From: Loripinus fragilis
Lineage: Eukaryota; Mollusca; Bivalvia; Lucinida; Lucinidae
Assembly (NCBI GenBank): GCA_964019695.1
Contig: OZ026515.1
Location: 42,771,994 to 42,835,993 of the forward strand
Reading direction: 5' to 3'
DNA: 64,000 nt
The notes beneath the pieces are model-generated. The model saw only the letters and a list, made by a program, of their open reading frames with translations. It was not told where the DNA came from and ran no database searches. The position numbers and the translations under genes are program-made. Of this stretch, positions 41,165 through 51,425 are shown piece after piece. Position 1 is the stretch's first letter, and the number at the start of each line of letters is the position of its first letter.

Positions 41165-43770
41165 GTAAGTTAGGCTATGTCAATTAAAAAGTATAAGCAC
41201 CTATCCTGCCGATGGAAGACCTGGGTCTAATCAGCAACACACGTAAGTTTGACCATGCCAACTTAAAAATATCGACCTCTATCCTGCCAATGGAGGACCT
41301 TTACTCACCAACATATGTAAAATAGACCATGCCGATTTAAAAAATATCGACCCCATCCTGCCCATGGATGAGCTTTACTTAGCAACATACGTTAGTTAGA
41401 ACATGTCAATTTAAAAATATCAACCCCTATCCTGCCAATGGAACAACTCTACTCAGCAACATACAAAAAACTTAAAAAGATCAACCCTTTATATCCTGCC
41501 AATGGAGAATCTTTACTCAGCAACATACGTAGATAAGACCATGTCAACTTATTGACCCCTATCCTGCCAATGGAGGACCTCTACACAGCAATATACGTAA
41601 GTACCTATCCTGCCAATGGAACAACTCTACTCAGCAACATACAAAAAACTTAAAAAGATCAACCCTTTATATCCTGCCAATGGAGAATCTTTACTCAGCA
41701 ACATACGTAGATAAGACCATGTCAACTTATTGACCCCTATCCTGCCAATGGAGGACCTCTACACAGCAATATACGTAAGTTAGACCATGTCAATTAAAAA
41801 TGTCAACCCCCTATCCTGCCAATGGAGGACCTCTGCACAGCAATATACGTAAGTTAGACCATGTCAATTTAAAATGTCAACCCCCTATCCTGCCAATGGA
41901 GGACCTCTGCACAGCAATATGCGCAAGTTAGACCATGTCAATTAAAAATATCAACCCCTGTCCTGCCAATGTAGGACCTCTACTCAGCAACATGCGCAAG
42001 TTAGACCATGTCAATTAATAACATCAACCTCTGTCCTGCCAACGGAGGACCTCTACTCAGCAACATGCGCAAGTTAGACCATGTCAATTTAAAATGTCAA
42101 CCCCCTATCCTGCCAATGGAGGACCTCTACACAGCAATATGCGCAAGTTAGACCATGTCAATTAAAAATATCAACCCCTGTCCTGCCAATGTAGGACTTC
42201 TACTCAGCAACATGCGCAAGTTAGACCATGTCAATTAAAAATATCAACCCCTGTCCTGCCAATGGAGGACCTCTACTCAGCAACATGCGCAAGTTAGACC
42301 ATGTCAATTAAAAATATCAACCCCTGTCCTGCCAATGGAGGACCTCTACACAGCAATATGCGCAAGTTAGACCATGTCAATTAAAAATATCAACCCCTGT
42401 CCTGCCAATGGAGGACCTCTACTCAGCAACATGCGCAAGTTAGACCATGTCAATTAAAAATATCAACCCCTGTCCTGCCAATGTAGGACTTCTACTCAGC
42501 AACATGCGCAAGTTAGACCATGTCAATTAAAAATATCAACCCCTGTCCTGCCAATGTAGGACTTCTACTCAGCAACATGCGCAAGTTAGACCATGTCAAT
42601 TTAAAATGTCAACCCCCTATCCTGCCAACGGAGGAGCTCTACTCAGCAACATGCGCAAGTTAACCATGTCAATTTAAAATGTCAACCCCCTATCCTGCCA
42701 ACGGAGGACCTCTACTCAGCAACATGCGCAAGTTAGACCATGTCAATTAAAAATATCAACCCCTGTCCTGCCAATGGAGGACCTCTACACAGCAATATGC
42801 GCAAGTTAGACCATGTCAATTAAAAATATCAACCCCTGTCCTGCCAATGGAGGACCTCTACACAGCAATATGCGCAAGTTAGACCATGTCAATTTAAAAT
42901 GTCAACCCCCTATCCTGCCAATGGAGGACCTCTACACAGCAACATGCGCAAGTTAACCATGTCAATTTAAAATGTCAACCCCCTATCCTGCCAATGGAGG
43001 ACCTCTACACAGCAACATGCGCAAGTTAACCATGTCAATTTAAAATGTCAACCCCCTATCCTGCCAATGGAGGACCTCTACACAGCAACATGCGCAAGTT
43101 AGACCATGTCAATTTAAAATGTCAACCCCCTATCCTGCCAATGGAGGACCTCTACACAGCAATATGCGCAAGTTAGACCATGTCAATTAATAACATCAAC
43201 CTCTGTCCTGCCAATGGAGGACCTCTACACAGCAATATGCGCAAGTTAGACCATGTCAATTAAAAATATCAACCCCTGTCCTGCCAATGTAGGACCTCTA
43301 CACAGCAACATGCGCAAGTTAGACCATGTCAATTGAAAATATCAACCCCTGTCCTGCCAATGGAGGACCTCTACTCAGCAACATTCGTAAGTAAGACCAT
43401 GCCAGCTTAAAATATTAACCGATAGCCTGCCAATAGAGGACCTCTATTCAGCAACATTCGTAAGTAAGACCATGTCAGCTTAAAATATCAACCCATATCC
43501 CGCCAATAGAGGACCAATATTCAGCAACATTCGTAAGTAAGACCATGTCAGCTTAAAATATTAACCAATAGCCTGCCAATAGAGGACTTCTATTCAGCAA
43601 CATTCGTAAGTAAGACCATGTCAGCTTCAAGTATCAGCCTGCCAATGGAGGAACTCTACTCAGCAAGACCATCTTAACTTAAAATCAAAAGATCAACCCC
43701 TATCTTGCCAATGGAGGAACTCTACTCAGCAACATTCGTAAGTAAGACCATCTCAATTTAAAAAAAACAA
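41165..43770 (+). repeat. ~73-bp minisatellite derived from an exon/donor junction
   Basis: About 35 units of 65-75 bp. Each carries CCTGCCAATGGAGGACCTCT, ACTCAGCAACATGC, GCAAGTTAGACC and ATGTCAATTAAAAATATCAACC. The first part is the arrestin exon end (GCCAGTGGAGGACCTCTACT, CAGCAACATAC), followed by the donor GTAAGT and the first intron bases. Early units (to ~41900) and late units (from ~43380) mostly keep GTAAGT; middle units carry GCAAGT. A 178-bp higher-order duplication covers 41431-41786. Confidence 0.95.
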
Positions 43771-43776
43771 CATTAA

Positions 43777-44093
43777 CCCGTTTTCTGCAAATGTTTTTAA
43801 TCCTGAAAATGACGTCTGCTTTTCACGTCTGCTACACATTTTCAAATGCATTCTAAAATACGTTTTACACTGGAAGCACCTGATTTGACTGGTCTAATTT
43901 GTGTCCATGTTGTTTAACATATACATGTATGTAAGAAGCTGAGAGAGCAGACGACATTTGTCGTTAATAGCGGAAGAAAGGTTAATGTATTATTGAAACA
44001 CCTCCCTTCATAAATGACTCAAAGTCCGCTCCAAAAATAGAGCAGACGTAAAACGCAGACGGCATTTTCAGTTTAAAAATCGGGGGATAAGGG
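43777..44093. mobile_element. TTAA-flanked MITE (piggyBac-like)
   Basis: TTAA on both sides (43773-43776, 44094-44097) encloses CCCGTTTTCTGCAAATG at the left and GGGGGATAAGGG at the right. GACGTCTGCTTTTC and GCAGACGGCATTTTC pair further in. TTAACCC ends and TTAA duplications are typical of piggyBac-derived MITEs. No coding capacity. Confidence 0.7.
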
Positions 44094-44279
44094 TTAACCA
44101 GAGGTAGATGTTGATACAACAGTAGCTTTATATATCTGACCAGAGTCTATGATGCATGCTTAAAAATCAAGCTTAGAGGGCAATGAAACTTGATCAGTCT
44201 ATAACTTGATAATCTCCCTTTGACCATATTCCCTAATTAAAAAAAAGTCGATTTACGTTACTTTGATAACATTTTCACG

Positions 44280-44345
44280 TGGCATTTTGACTGACGACTT
44301 GCGCGACTTATGACACATGTGTTGTGACTTGCGACGTTAGGCCAT
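44280..44345. repeat. GACTTGCGAC short repeat cluster
   Basis: GACGACTTGCGCGACTTATGAC and TTGTGACTTGCGACG echo the AAGTCGCAAGTCA cluster at 45025-45300, on opposite strands on either side of the 44541-44709 foldback. Confidence 0.5.
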
Positions 44346-44540
44346 TCTTGGCACAAAGCTGAAAAACATCAATGACAAAAAAAAAAAGAATAGAAAAAGG
44401 AAAAAGGTGCGTACGTTTATAAGCTTTCCAAATGGATCATCGCATGGCGGTACTGCCTTACGGAAAGTTTAAAAAACGTTATATACCCTGTTTGTTTTAT
44501 TTTTTGTCACCCATTACTTCAACTTTGCGCGATAAATACA

Positions 44541-44709
44541 TATTATAATAATAGTAACTTGATCTGGCGTACTGTATCACGTCGAGTGGATGAGGTCATA
44601 CCATTGGATCACCCTCGACGCTGCGCAGCGTCGAGGGTGATCCAATGGTATGGCCTCATCCACGAGACGAGATACAATACGCCATATCAAGTTACTATTA
44701 TGATAATAT
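44541..44709. mobile_element. 169-bp near-perfect palindromic foldback element
   Basis: Arms of about 80 bp run from TATTATAATAATAGTAACTTG to CAAGTTACTATTATGATAATA, passing GTGGATGAGGTCATACCATT and GGATCACCCTCGACG. They are centred on GCTGCGCAGC at about 44625. Few mismatches mean a recent insertion or strong arm homogenisation. Confidence 0.9.
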
Positions 44710-45025
44710 ATTTATTATATGCCCTTTTCTGACATTCTTTCTGATTTTAAAACCTGTTTTGGTGTTTAATCCCGAAAAATTGCGGGAAAGTTTGCCCTAA
44801 CTTTACGTTTCTTGACGTCACGTAAACATGTTTTCCGTCTCTGGTTCCATGCTTGCAATTTTCTTAACGTAACGTCGCCGCAAAAGCAGGTAACCGACGT
44901 AAGCTTCGTTTTAAAGGATAGTGATATGGATTCAGGAAACCTCAGTTCGTTGATCCGGCTTTCTGTATCCGATGGCCAGAAAACAGACAGTTCTAAAGTC
45001 GTATCAGTTATAGGTATATATTAAA
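44710..45025. other. Arrestin intron, unassigned 70-codon frame
   Basis: A frame at 44812-45024 (MTSRKHVFRLWFHACNF to KVVSVIGIY) has no recognisable domain. CpG content is higher than around it. I do not support a gene here. Confidence 0.3.
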
Positions 45026-45310
45026 ATGATATAAAGTCGTCAGTCAAAAGTCATGTCATATGTTGAAAGTCACAAGACAAAATGTCGCGTCAAATTATGA
45101 CCAAAATACAAAATACTTAAATCTTCTAAGGATCTTCTTTATGGTATTTTCAAACAATATAATACAGGAGCCAAATCGATTCCATCTTTCATTGCTTCAG
45201 GTTTGAACCAAAAATAGTCCAAAGTCACAAGTCATAGGTCTAAGTCGCAAGTGATAATTCAGAAGTCGCAAGTCAAAATTCGCAAGTCAAAATGTCACAA
45301 GGCTAATTGT
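45025..45310. repeat. AAGTCNCAAGTCA short repeat cluster
   Basis: AGTCGTCAGTCAAAAGTCAT, AAAGTCACAAGTCATAGG, TAAGTCGCAAGTGATAA and AGAAGTCGCAAGTCAAAA form an irregular array of ~13-bp motifs. Confidence 0.7.
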
Positions 45311-45338
45311 CCTCCATTGTCTTCCATACATTATTGAC

Positions 45339-45587
45339 CATATATGAGCCCTGACATGTGATTTCCAACAATGTGGCATTTTGACAAGTGTAGACTCAGA
45401 CGAGCGTGCGCAGCCTCCTTTTAAGCTTAGAAACTCCAAATGATGTTCAGTCAGTAGCTTAACAATCATAGAATAGTCAAGCGACTAGCAAAGGCTCTGA
45501 TCAGACTGCGCGTATGCGCAGGCTGGTCTGAGCCTTTGCTGGTCGCACATACCACATTGCTGGAAATCTCATGTCACGGCCTATTTG
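45339..45587 (-). mobile_element. MITE with ~30-bp TIRs (copy 2)
   Basis: It starts CATATATGAGCCCTGACATG, with TGATTTCCAAC following, and ends GCTGGAAATCTCATGTCACGGCC. It contains the GCCTTTG hairpin (45490-45534). It is the reverse-oriented relative of 24726-24939 in the same gene. Confidence 0.8.
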
Positions 45588-45755
45588 TTCTGCACCAAAC
45601 TTGGCAATATATTTTATATACAAAATGTTCTGTTGAAATATCAAAACGCAAATAAGAAAATACTTCAATCTTTAAGACCGATTTTTAGTCTGGACTCAGA
45701 ACAGAAACAAATATAGCTTAAAGAGGTCTTCCTCAATCATTGCTTATTTATACAG

Positions 45756-45919
45756 CTCGACGACATTCCTACCAAAAATGTGTCTTTGGAAAATTTGGTA
45801 TAGCTGATGATGACAGTGGCAACAGGCGTACTGCAGGAAACACGAGCTTAGCGCCCTACTATAGGTTTGATGACTGTATAGGAGGCCGGACCCAACACAA
45901 AATGGAAACTGCTGTATAA
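45756..45919 (+). CDS. Arrestin-domain gene, last coding exon
   Basis: The acceptor is ATTTATACAG|. Two bases complete the split codon, then RRHSYQKCVFGKFGIADDD, SGNRRTAGNTSLAPYY, RFDDCIGGRTQHKMETAV-stop (TAA 45917-45919). SYxxCVFGKxxIxDDD...xxAPxY is the conserved alpha-arrestin tail. The PP of a PPxY ligase-binding motif is not present before SY here. A polyadenylation signal is not obvious; TATAAAATG follows immediately. Confidence 0.85.
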
Positions 45920-46184
45920 AATGAGTTTCGTCGCATGAATTCCTGATTTTGTTGACTCGAACAACAAATGCGCAGACCAGCGCCTTTGTTATACGATCTC
46001 TGGAAAAAAGGATTATTATTATAGCTATACAATTTTTAACGAGGACAACACAATTAGCTATGCAAAGATTCTACCTTGTGGTTCTCAAAAACTTGCAATA
46101 CGCACAATTCACATAGTCTAGCTACTAGTCCCTGTAGCTGAACAGCCTAAATGGAGTCTTATTTGGTGACAAAACCCCGAAGAC

Positions 46185-46435
46185 AGACCCCGAAATTATT
46201 ATTGTTTTTCATGCTAAAGTTAAATGGCGTGAAATTTATCATGCTCATAAATGTTAGTTGGTATTTTAACATTTATTTTGCATGATAAATACAGCGTCTG
46301 AGAGTTTCACAGCAAGAAGTATTGTAATTTCACACCTTTTTAGATGGAGATGAAGAAGAAAACATAAGCAGTTTACATTTCATGCTGAGTTAAATTGGGC
46401 ATGAAAACATTTATAACCTAGGGGCCTGTTTTTCT
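46185..46435. mobile_element. CATGCTCAACT hairpin MITE copy
   Basis: TTTTCATGCTAAAGTTAAATG at the left and AGTTAAATTGGGCATGAAAAC at the right are the ends of the family best seen at 49345-49570. GTCTGAGAGTTTCACAGCAAGAAG is an internal marker. Confidence 0.6.
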
Positions 46436-46960
46436 CGCGAAAAGGCCTAAATGTAGAGACGGAGTACCAAACAGTGTAGTTTTACAAGTAATGCATGTTT
46501 GGCGGCCCCTTTTTAACCCTTAAAGCTCCAATAATACCTTTTCTCACATTTTTCTTCATAAAAATTCATGAATTCGTCATGCGAATCATCAGTTGATAGA
46601 AATTCACGTGGTAGTTGGAGCTTAATTTGGAATCTAACCGCTTCAAAAGTATTTAAGGTTTCGAAAAGGTGGTATGCTTCAAATGCTTACTGGCATTTTC
46701 GGGGCTTTTATAATAATAACTTTAAACAAAATGGGTCAAAAGATTTCCTTACGGATTTTAATCTATTAGTCCACATGTACACAGACCATGGGTCAAATAA
46801 AAACAAAACAAAAAAAAACAACAACTAAAAACAAAAAAAACAACAACATACACACACCAAAGAACTAATTCAACACTTGTCATGGCCATATATTCGCTAA
46901 TTACGTCTGCTGCATAAATACAAATGCACTTCAGACTGCTTTTATCACGAAAACAAACAC
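46436..46960. other. No recognisable gene; solo MITE end
   Basis: TTTTAACCCTTAAAGCTCC at 46511-46529 matches the TTAACCCTTAAAGC end of the sulfotransferase-flanking MITE, without a partner end nearby. An AAC/AAAAC-rich run lies at 46800-46850. Confidence 0.4.
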
Positions 46961-46961
46961 T

Positions 46962-47180
46962 ATGAACCCTGATCAGACTGCTCCTAAGGGAGCAGTCTGA
47001 TCTGGGTACATAGTGTTTGCAAATTAGGCCACAAAAGTACATCAGCAGATGAGAGCAAACATCTAGGCTGCCTTGAGTCTTAAGGGAGCAGTCTGATCTG
47101 GGTACATAGTGTTTGCAAATTAGGCCACCAAAGTACATCAGCAGATGAGAGCAAACATCTAGGCTGCCTTGAGTCTTTGA
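46962..47180. repeat. 96-bp tandem duplication with GGAGCAGTCTGATCTGGG
   Basis: Two near-identical units begin at 46987 and 47083 and contain CATAGTGTTTGCAAATTAGG and CATCTAGGCTGCCTTGAGTC. A palindrome, TCAGACTGCTCCTAAGGGAG..., sits at the start. Confidence 0.9.
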
Positions 47181-47600
47181 TGTGCACAAAGTCAATTGTG
47201 ACGTATATGTATAGCGAGAAATCCTGTCTTCGGAGTCTGCGACCAAGTAAGGCAAGGTCCAGCCTGCTAAGCTACATAGACAAGCATGTGTCAAATTCAG
47301 CTATCATACTTTTCCAAGCTTCCAAATATGAGTTCCTTATTAAAAAATCTCATTTCTCAACCAAAACATATCGAATGGGTACTCAAAAGAACCGTCTCTA
47401 TTTGACGGTTCTTTTTAGCACACAAAACATATGTTTAAACTGATAGATATGGGAAATAATACAATTTTATACTTAAAAGCTTGCTAAACTGGGGCTATGG
47501 TTTCCAGATTGTGAATAACAAAAGTCACTGATCAGGCCGCTCTGATAGCAGATTGGTCTGTGACTTCATTGTTCGCATGCAACGGAATCTTGTACCTAGG
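47181..47600. other. No recognisable gene
   Basis: A small perfect hairpin, AAAGAACCGTCTC..GACGGTTCTTTT, is at 47387-47414. A GCCTTTG-family hairpin fragment is at 47525-47575. Nothing else. Confidence 0.4.
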
Positions 47601-47611
47601 TTTTAAAACTT

Positions 47612-47775
47612 TTTTCATGCTCAACTCAACTGTGCATGAAATTTCAACAGCTCATAAAACTTAAATGCTAACAAATAAAGGTTTCCATAAACTCAAATAT
47701 TATGTATTCATCCTGTTAATTAATGTTAAAATGCCAACAATTTTTGGCATTTTAACGTTCATGAGCAGGATAAAG
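47612..47775. mobile_element. CATGCTCAACT hairpin MITE copy
   Basis: TTTTTTCATGCTCAACTCAAC at the left and AATGCCAACAATTTTTGGCATTTTAAC with CATGAGCAGGATAAAG at the right. Confidence 0.7.
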
Positions 47776-47914
47776 AGGTACGTGCATTAAGAGGCTATTT
47801 CGCCCCCCCCCCCCACCCTCTATGAGGTCAAAAAATAAAAGTTGCTCTTCACAAGTTTTTCTTATAAGTTTATGAGAACAATAGCCAGGGTGTAAACGTA
47901 TGGTATTGTTTCGA

Positions 47915-48240
47915 CTTTTACAGTTGCTATGGTAACAAAAATGGCCGCCAAAATAGGCTGGAAACAGGAAAATGACCATTTTGGAGCAAATTTGAGACAT
48001 ATAACAGAGGAATTAATATAGAGCACAAGCAAATGCGAAAAAAAGATATTTTAACAGATGATGAGAATTATCACTGCACAAAATATATTAAAATGCTTTT
48101 TGGTATTCGCTTGTGCTGATATCTAATTCTTAAAAAATCGGTCTATAAAAGCCTTAAATTTGGCCCAAAATGGCAATTTCTCTATCTTAAGCCTTTTTCG
48201 TCTGCCATTTTTGTTACCATAGCAACGGTAAACGTAAAAT
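47915..48240. mobile_element. Foldback element with TTGCTATGGTAACAAAAATGG ends
   Basis: CAGTTGCTATGGTAACAAAAATGGC (47930) pairs with GCCATTTTTGTTACCATAGCAACGG (48212). The inner parts also pair (GACCATTTTGGAGC with GCCCAAAATGGCAA). No coding capacity. Confidence 0.8.
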
Positions 48241-48526
48241 AAAAGCCAGGATATTACACTTCTGTTATTCTTTTAATAAACCAATTGAAAGAAATTGGTG
48301 AAAAGCAATTTTCAGTTTTTGGCTCAAGAGGGTAGGCCAAAATGCCCCCTTAATGCACGTTCCCCTTTCATGCTCAGCTGGAGCATTGTTTACTTGCATC
48401 GAGGCTGGCTATATATTTCCACTTACTCAGTAAAAAGAAAATTACTGTACCTTGAAGTTGTGTCTGACTGGCTAGCTATCATTTCAAAATTTTGTTTAGA
48501 CCAGGCACAGGCGTTGTTATTTTATT

Positions 48527-48625
48527 GTCATCCTCAACTCCACTGAGCATGAAATTTCAACTACATGTACTCATAAAAACTAGTTCTGAAAAATAAAGAC
48601 TTCTTGCTTTAAAACTCCCAGATGT
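48527..48625. repeat. Partial CATGCTCAACT hairpin repeat
   Basis: CTCAACTCCACTGAGCATGAAATTTCAA and GACTTCTTGCTTTAAAACTCCCAGAT match 49365-49450. A head fragment lies at 48368-48380 (CATGCTCAGC). Confidence 0.6.
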
Positions 48626-48639
48626 GGTAATGTAGAAAT

Positions 48640-48955
48640 GTTGCATATCAAATTAAAAGGGTTGTAGCATAGAACACCATGCAAGCAAATACACAACCCT
48701 TACACACACCCTCAAATCTGGTGTGGGGTCAAAGGGTAAAACAAAATTGAAAGTGGTCATGTTGCATATCCAATTAACGGGAGGTAGCAAAGAACACCAT
48801 GCAAGCAAATACACAACCCTTACACACACCCTCGACCCTGGGGTGAGGTTAAAAGGTAAAACAAAATTGAAAGTGGCCATGTTGCATATCAAATTAAAAG
48901 AGAAAGAAGTGTAGAACAATATATAAGCAAAAAGTTTGACATTGACCTTACACAC
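48640..48955. repeat. 120-bp tandem repeat, ~2.5 copies
   Basis: AGAACACCATGCAAGCAAATAC begins at 48671 and 48791; TTGCATATC.AATTAA and GGTAAAACAAAATTGAAAGTGG recur in each unit. Confidence 0.9.
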
Positions 48956-49016
48956 CCTGACCTCCTCTATGTTGGGTCTAAATGTCAGATAACGAAAGTG
49001 TACAGTTATAGTTTTT

Positions 49017-49172
49017 AGAGTGACAGTGACGTCATGTTTTGTTTACAAGGTTATCAGGGACTTCTAATCAATAGATCACATGTGATCTATCGATTCGTGT
49101 TAGCTCAAGTGGAGTGTACAAGTTAATGTTTTACTTAAAAATTGTAAAAAAAATATTGCGTCACTGTCACTC
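49017..49172. mobile_element. MITE with AGAGTGACAGTGACG ends
   Basis: AGAGTGACAGTGACGTCA at the left and GCGTCACTGTCACTCT at the right, with a TAGATCACATGTGATCTA palindrome inside (49072-49089). Confidence 0.8.
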
Positions 49173-49344
49173 TTGGTTGGTACGACAGTAAGCATAGACA
49201 CTAAAACAAAGGGTACACTACATAATTGACAGGTTAAGTTATGATCTGAATGATACCAAAGGCTGATGTAGGGTTGGAGAAACCAAACTTATATTTTGTG
49301 ATTTACTATTTTTTCTAACATAACCCTTCGAAATCAGGCCCCGA

Positions 49345-49570
49345 CGTTATAAAGCTTTTTTCATGCTCAACTTAACTGAGCATGGACTTTCAACTGATCG
49401 TAAGAACTGAAATGCTGAAAAAAGGGGTTTCTTGCTTTAAACTCTCAGATGTTGTATGTATCATGCTAATTAATTGTCAAATGCCAACTATTGTTGGCAT
49501 TTTAACATTTATGAGCATGATAAAACGTGTATTCTCAGTTGTGTTGAGCATGAAAAAAAAACTTTATAAC
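49345..49570. mobile_element. CATGCTCAACT hairpin MITE, best copy
   Basis: TTTTTTCATGCTCAACTTAAC at the left and GTTGTGTTGAGCATGAAAAAAA at the right form the ends. A second stem is AAATGCCAACTATTGTTGGCATTT. Internal TTCTTGCTTTAAACTCTCAGATG is shared with the other copies. Confidence 0.8.
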
Positions 49571-49685
49571 CTCTAGGCCAGATGTACTTGCGACGGGACC
49601 TATGCATATGACTTCAACATTTGACCACGACACATTTTGTTTTGAAATCAAAACAGAATAAAGAAAAAGTACGTGACACTATTAA

Positions 49686-49891
49686 CCCTTAAAGCACTAA
49701 TCACAACTGCAGCAGACGACAAATTTTGCGACACCTTTCCCAATTTCGACAAAAATGAGGTATGGTATTACATGAGAATCGTCTGCCAGCAGACGATTCT
49801 CATGAAATATCATGCCTTATTTGTTATTTTTGAAAAAGCAGCGCAAATTCAAAATGTCGCCTGCTGCAAATTATAGGTGGCGCTTTAGGAG
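49686..49891. mobile_element. TTAA-flanked hairpin MITE at the sulfotransferase stop codon
   Basis: TTAA at 49682-49685 and 49892-49895 encloses CCCTTAAAGCACTAA...GCAGCAGACGAC at the left and GTCGCCTGCTGCAAATT...GCGCTTTAGGAG at the right. A central stem is GAGAATCGTCTGCCAGCAGACGATTCTC. The minus-strand stop codon TAA lies within the right TTAA copy. Confidence 0.8.
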
Positions 49892-51056
49892 TTAAACGGC
49901 TTGCAATTCTGATTCATTTCTAAACCGAGGATATCCTAGCTGTTCCAGTACTTCCGCACACTCCCTGTCTACCATCTCCACGACCTCCCAGGTTAGCGTT
50001 GTTCTATAACTAAAGGGATGAAACCCTCTTCTTTTCGTAGACTTGCTGATTTTTTCAATAAATTTTTGTTGCCTAGATGACGGTTTGTAATCAATTTCAA
50101 GAAACTTGTATATATCTTTTGGCAAGCTGATTCGGGCTGTCTAGTTGTTCGTACTTCAGAAGCAGAATTCTGTCAGGATATTTTCTGAGTAGTTTCTCAC
50201 CAGCATGTATGTCGCGTAGCATTCTACCACAGATTGCTCTGACGTCATCAAGAAGAGCTTTTGTATTATCCAAGTTAATTGGATACCAACTGGTATGTAG
50301 ATGCGAAATGAGAATTCCGCGGGGGTCACGGAAAAGATGGATGACTTTAAGATGTCTGTTGCTTAGCAACAAAAGGCCAAGGTTGTCAAGCGTCATTCGC
50401 AGAAGCTTTGTTGCTCTGTGTTTAGCAGATCTGCAAACTGGCTCTACTTCTTTAAGACATGCCTGAAACGCATTTTTCGAGTTTTCACGACAGTCTTTAT
50501 ATTTTTGCCATCCTGAGCCTTTATAAAATGTCCAGTCATGTTTCACATGTTTGAATTCAGCAAAAGCACGATCAACAAAATACTTCCAATGTTTGTGAAT
50601 ATTGCAGTTCAGAATATCACTGATAAAGTTAGATGCCTCCTGTGCATTCAGCTGACCTCGACTTTGAGTCACGTGTTCGCTAATATTGACACAACTTGAG
50701 CCTGCATAATCACAAAATAGATGGGGTCCATTGTAAAAATTGAATTTTGAAATTAGCCAGAGTGGCTCAAAGACATAAAATGTGTCTTTCATACTGCTCA
50801 AAACAGTGCCTGTTACGGTGGAACCACTTCTCATATACGAGTTTAATATGACGTCATACGATATACACCTTTTCACTGAAATATTTTTTATTTCGGATCC
50901 TAGCCATTTTATATTCTCATTGGAAGCCGGTGCACTGTCGTTCTCTTTCATAGCTGGGGACTTCCAAGTTGCAGCATACTTCCAGTATATTGTTACCACG
51001 ACAACAATATTAACAAAACAGAACAATAAATACCATTTTATTGACTTCCAGTGCAT
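49892..51056 (-). CDS. Carbohydrate sulfotransferase, single exon with 1-nt frameshift
   Basis: Probably transfers sulfate from PAPS to glycan sugars in the Golgi. ATG at 51056 starts a type II membrane protein: a short cytosolic MHWKSIK, then a hydrophobic segment at residues ~8-25 (WYLLFCFVNIVVVVTIYW). The 5'-phosphosulfate-binding loop is SYMRSGSTVTG (residues 73-83). The 3'-phosphate-binding motif is VIHLFRDPRGILISHL (238-253). Both resemble the GlcNAc/Gal/GalNAc 6-O-sulfotransferase group (CHST1/3/5-like). After KYEQLDSPNQLAK the frame shifts; the other frame continues DIYKFLEIDY and ends NESELQAV-stop. Dropping one A of a four-A run (plus-strand TTTT 50117-50120) joins them into ~390 residues, a normal family length. 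A recent pseudogene or a base-call error are both possible. Hairpin MITEs flank both sides. Confidence 0.85.
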
Positions 51057-51204
51057 TTCAGAATGTACTAATCCACAATTTCACTTCTCTTCATTTTATT
51101 TATTCATTATTATTATTATTATTGTGTATGTTTTTTCAGTTTATTATTTTAACACTTTTTTACCGACATAATGTTTCAATGATACGATTGTGCTTGCCGG
51201 GTGT

Positions 51205-51425
51205 TATTAGCCTTTAAAGTGGCGCCTAAAATTTGCAGCAGACGACATTTTCAAATGTTGCTTCTTTTAATAAAGCAAATAAGTCTTGATATTTCATGCG
51301 ACTCGTCTGCAGACGAGTCGCATGAAATATCAAGCTTTATTTTTTCCAAAACCAAGAAAGATGCCATAAATATTGTCGTCTGATTGGCCTGCTGAGAATT
51401 AAGACAATTATTTTAGGTTACTGAA
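51205..51425. mobile_element. Hairpin MITE upstream of the sulfotransferase
   Basis: TTAGCCTTTAAAGTGGCGCC and TTTGCAGCAGACGACATTTTC match the ends of the 49.7-kb MITE in inverse order. The central stem TTTCATGCGACTCGTCTGCA... is palindromic with ...GACGAGTCGCATGAAATATC. The right end is less well preserved. Confidence 0.7.

Noticed and set aside
41165..43770. CRISPR-like regular repeats
   Set aside because: The whole ~73-bp unit repeats with no unique spacers, and the DNA is eukaryotic; it is a minisatellite from an exon end.
46758..47294. 178-codon minus-strand frame
   Set aside because: Its middle is the 96-bp tandem duplication read as protein (CSLKTQGSLDVCSHLL twice); no domain.
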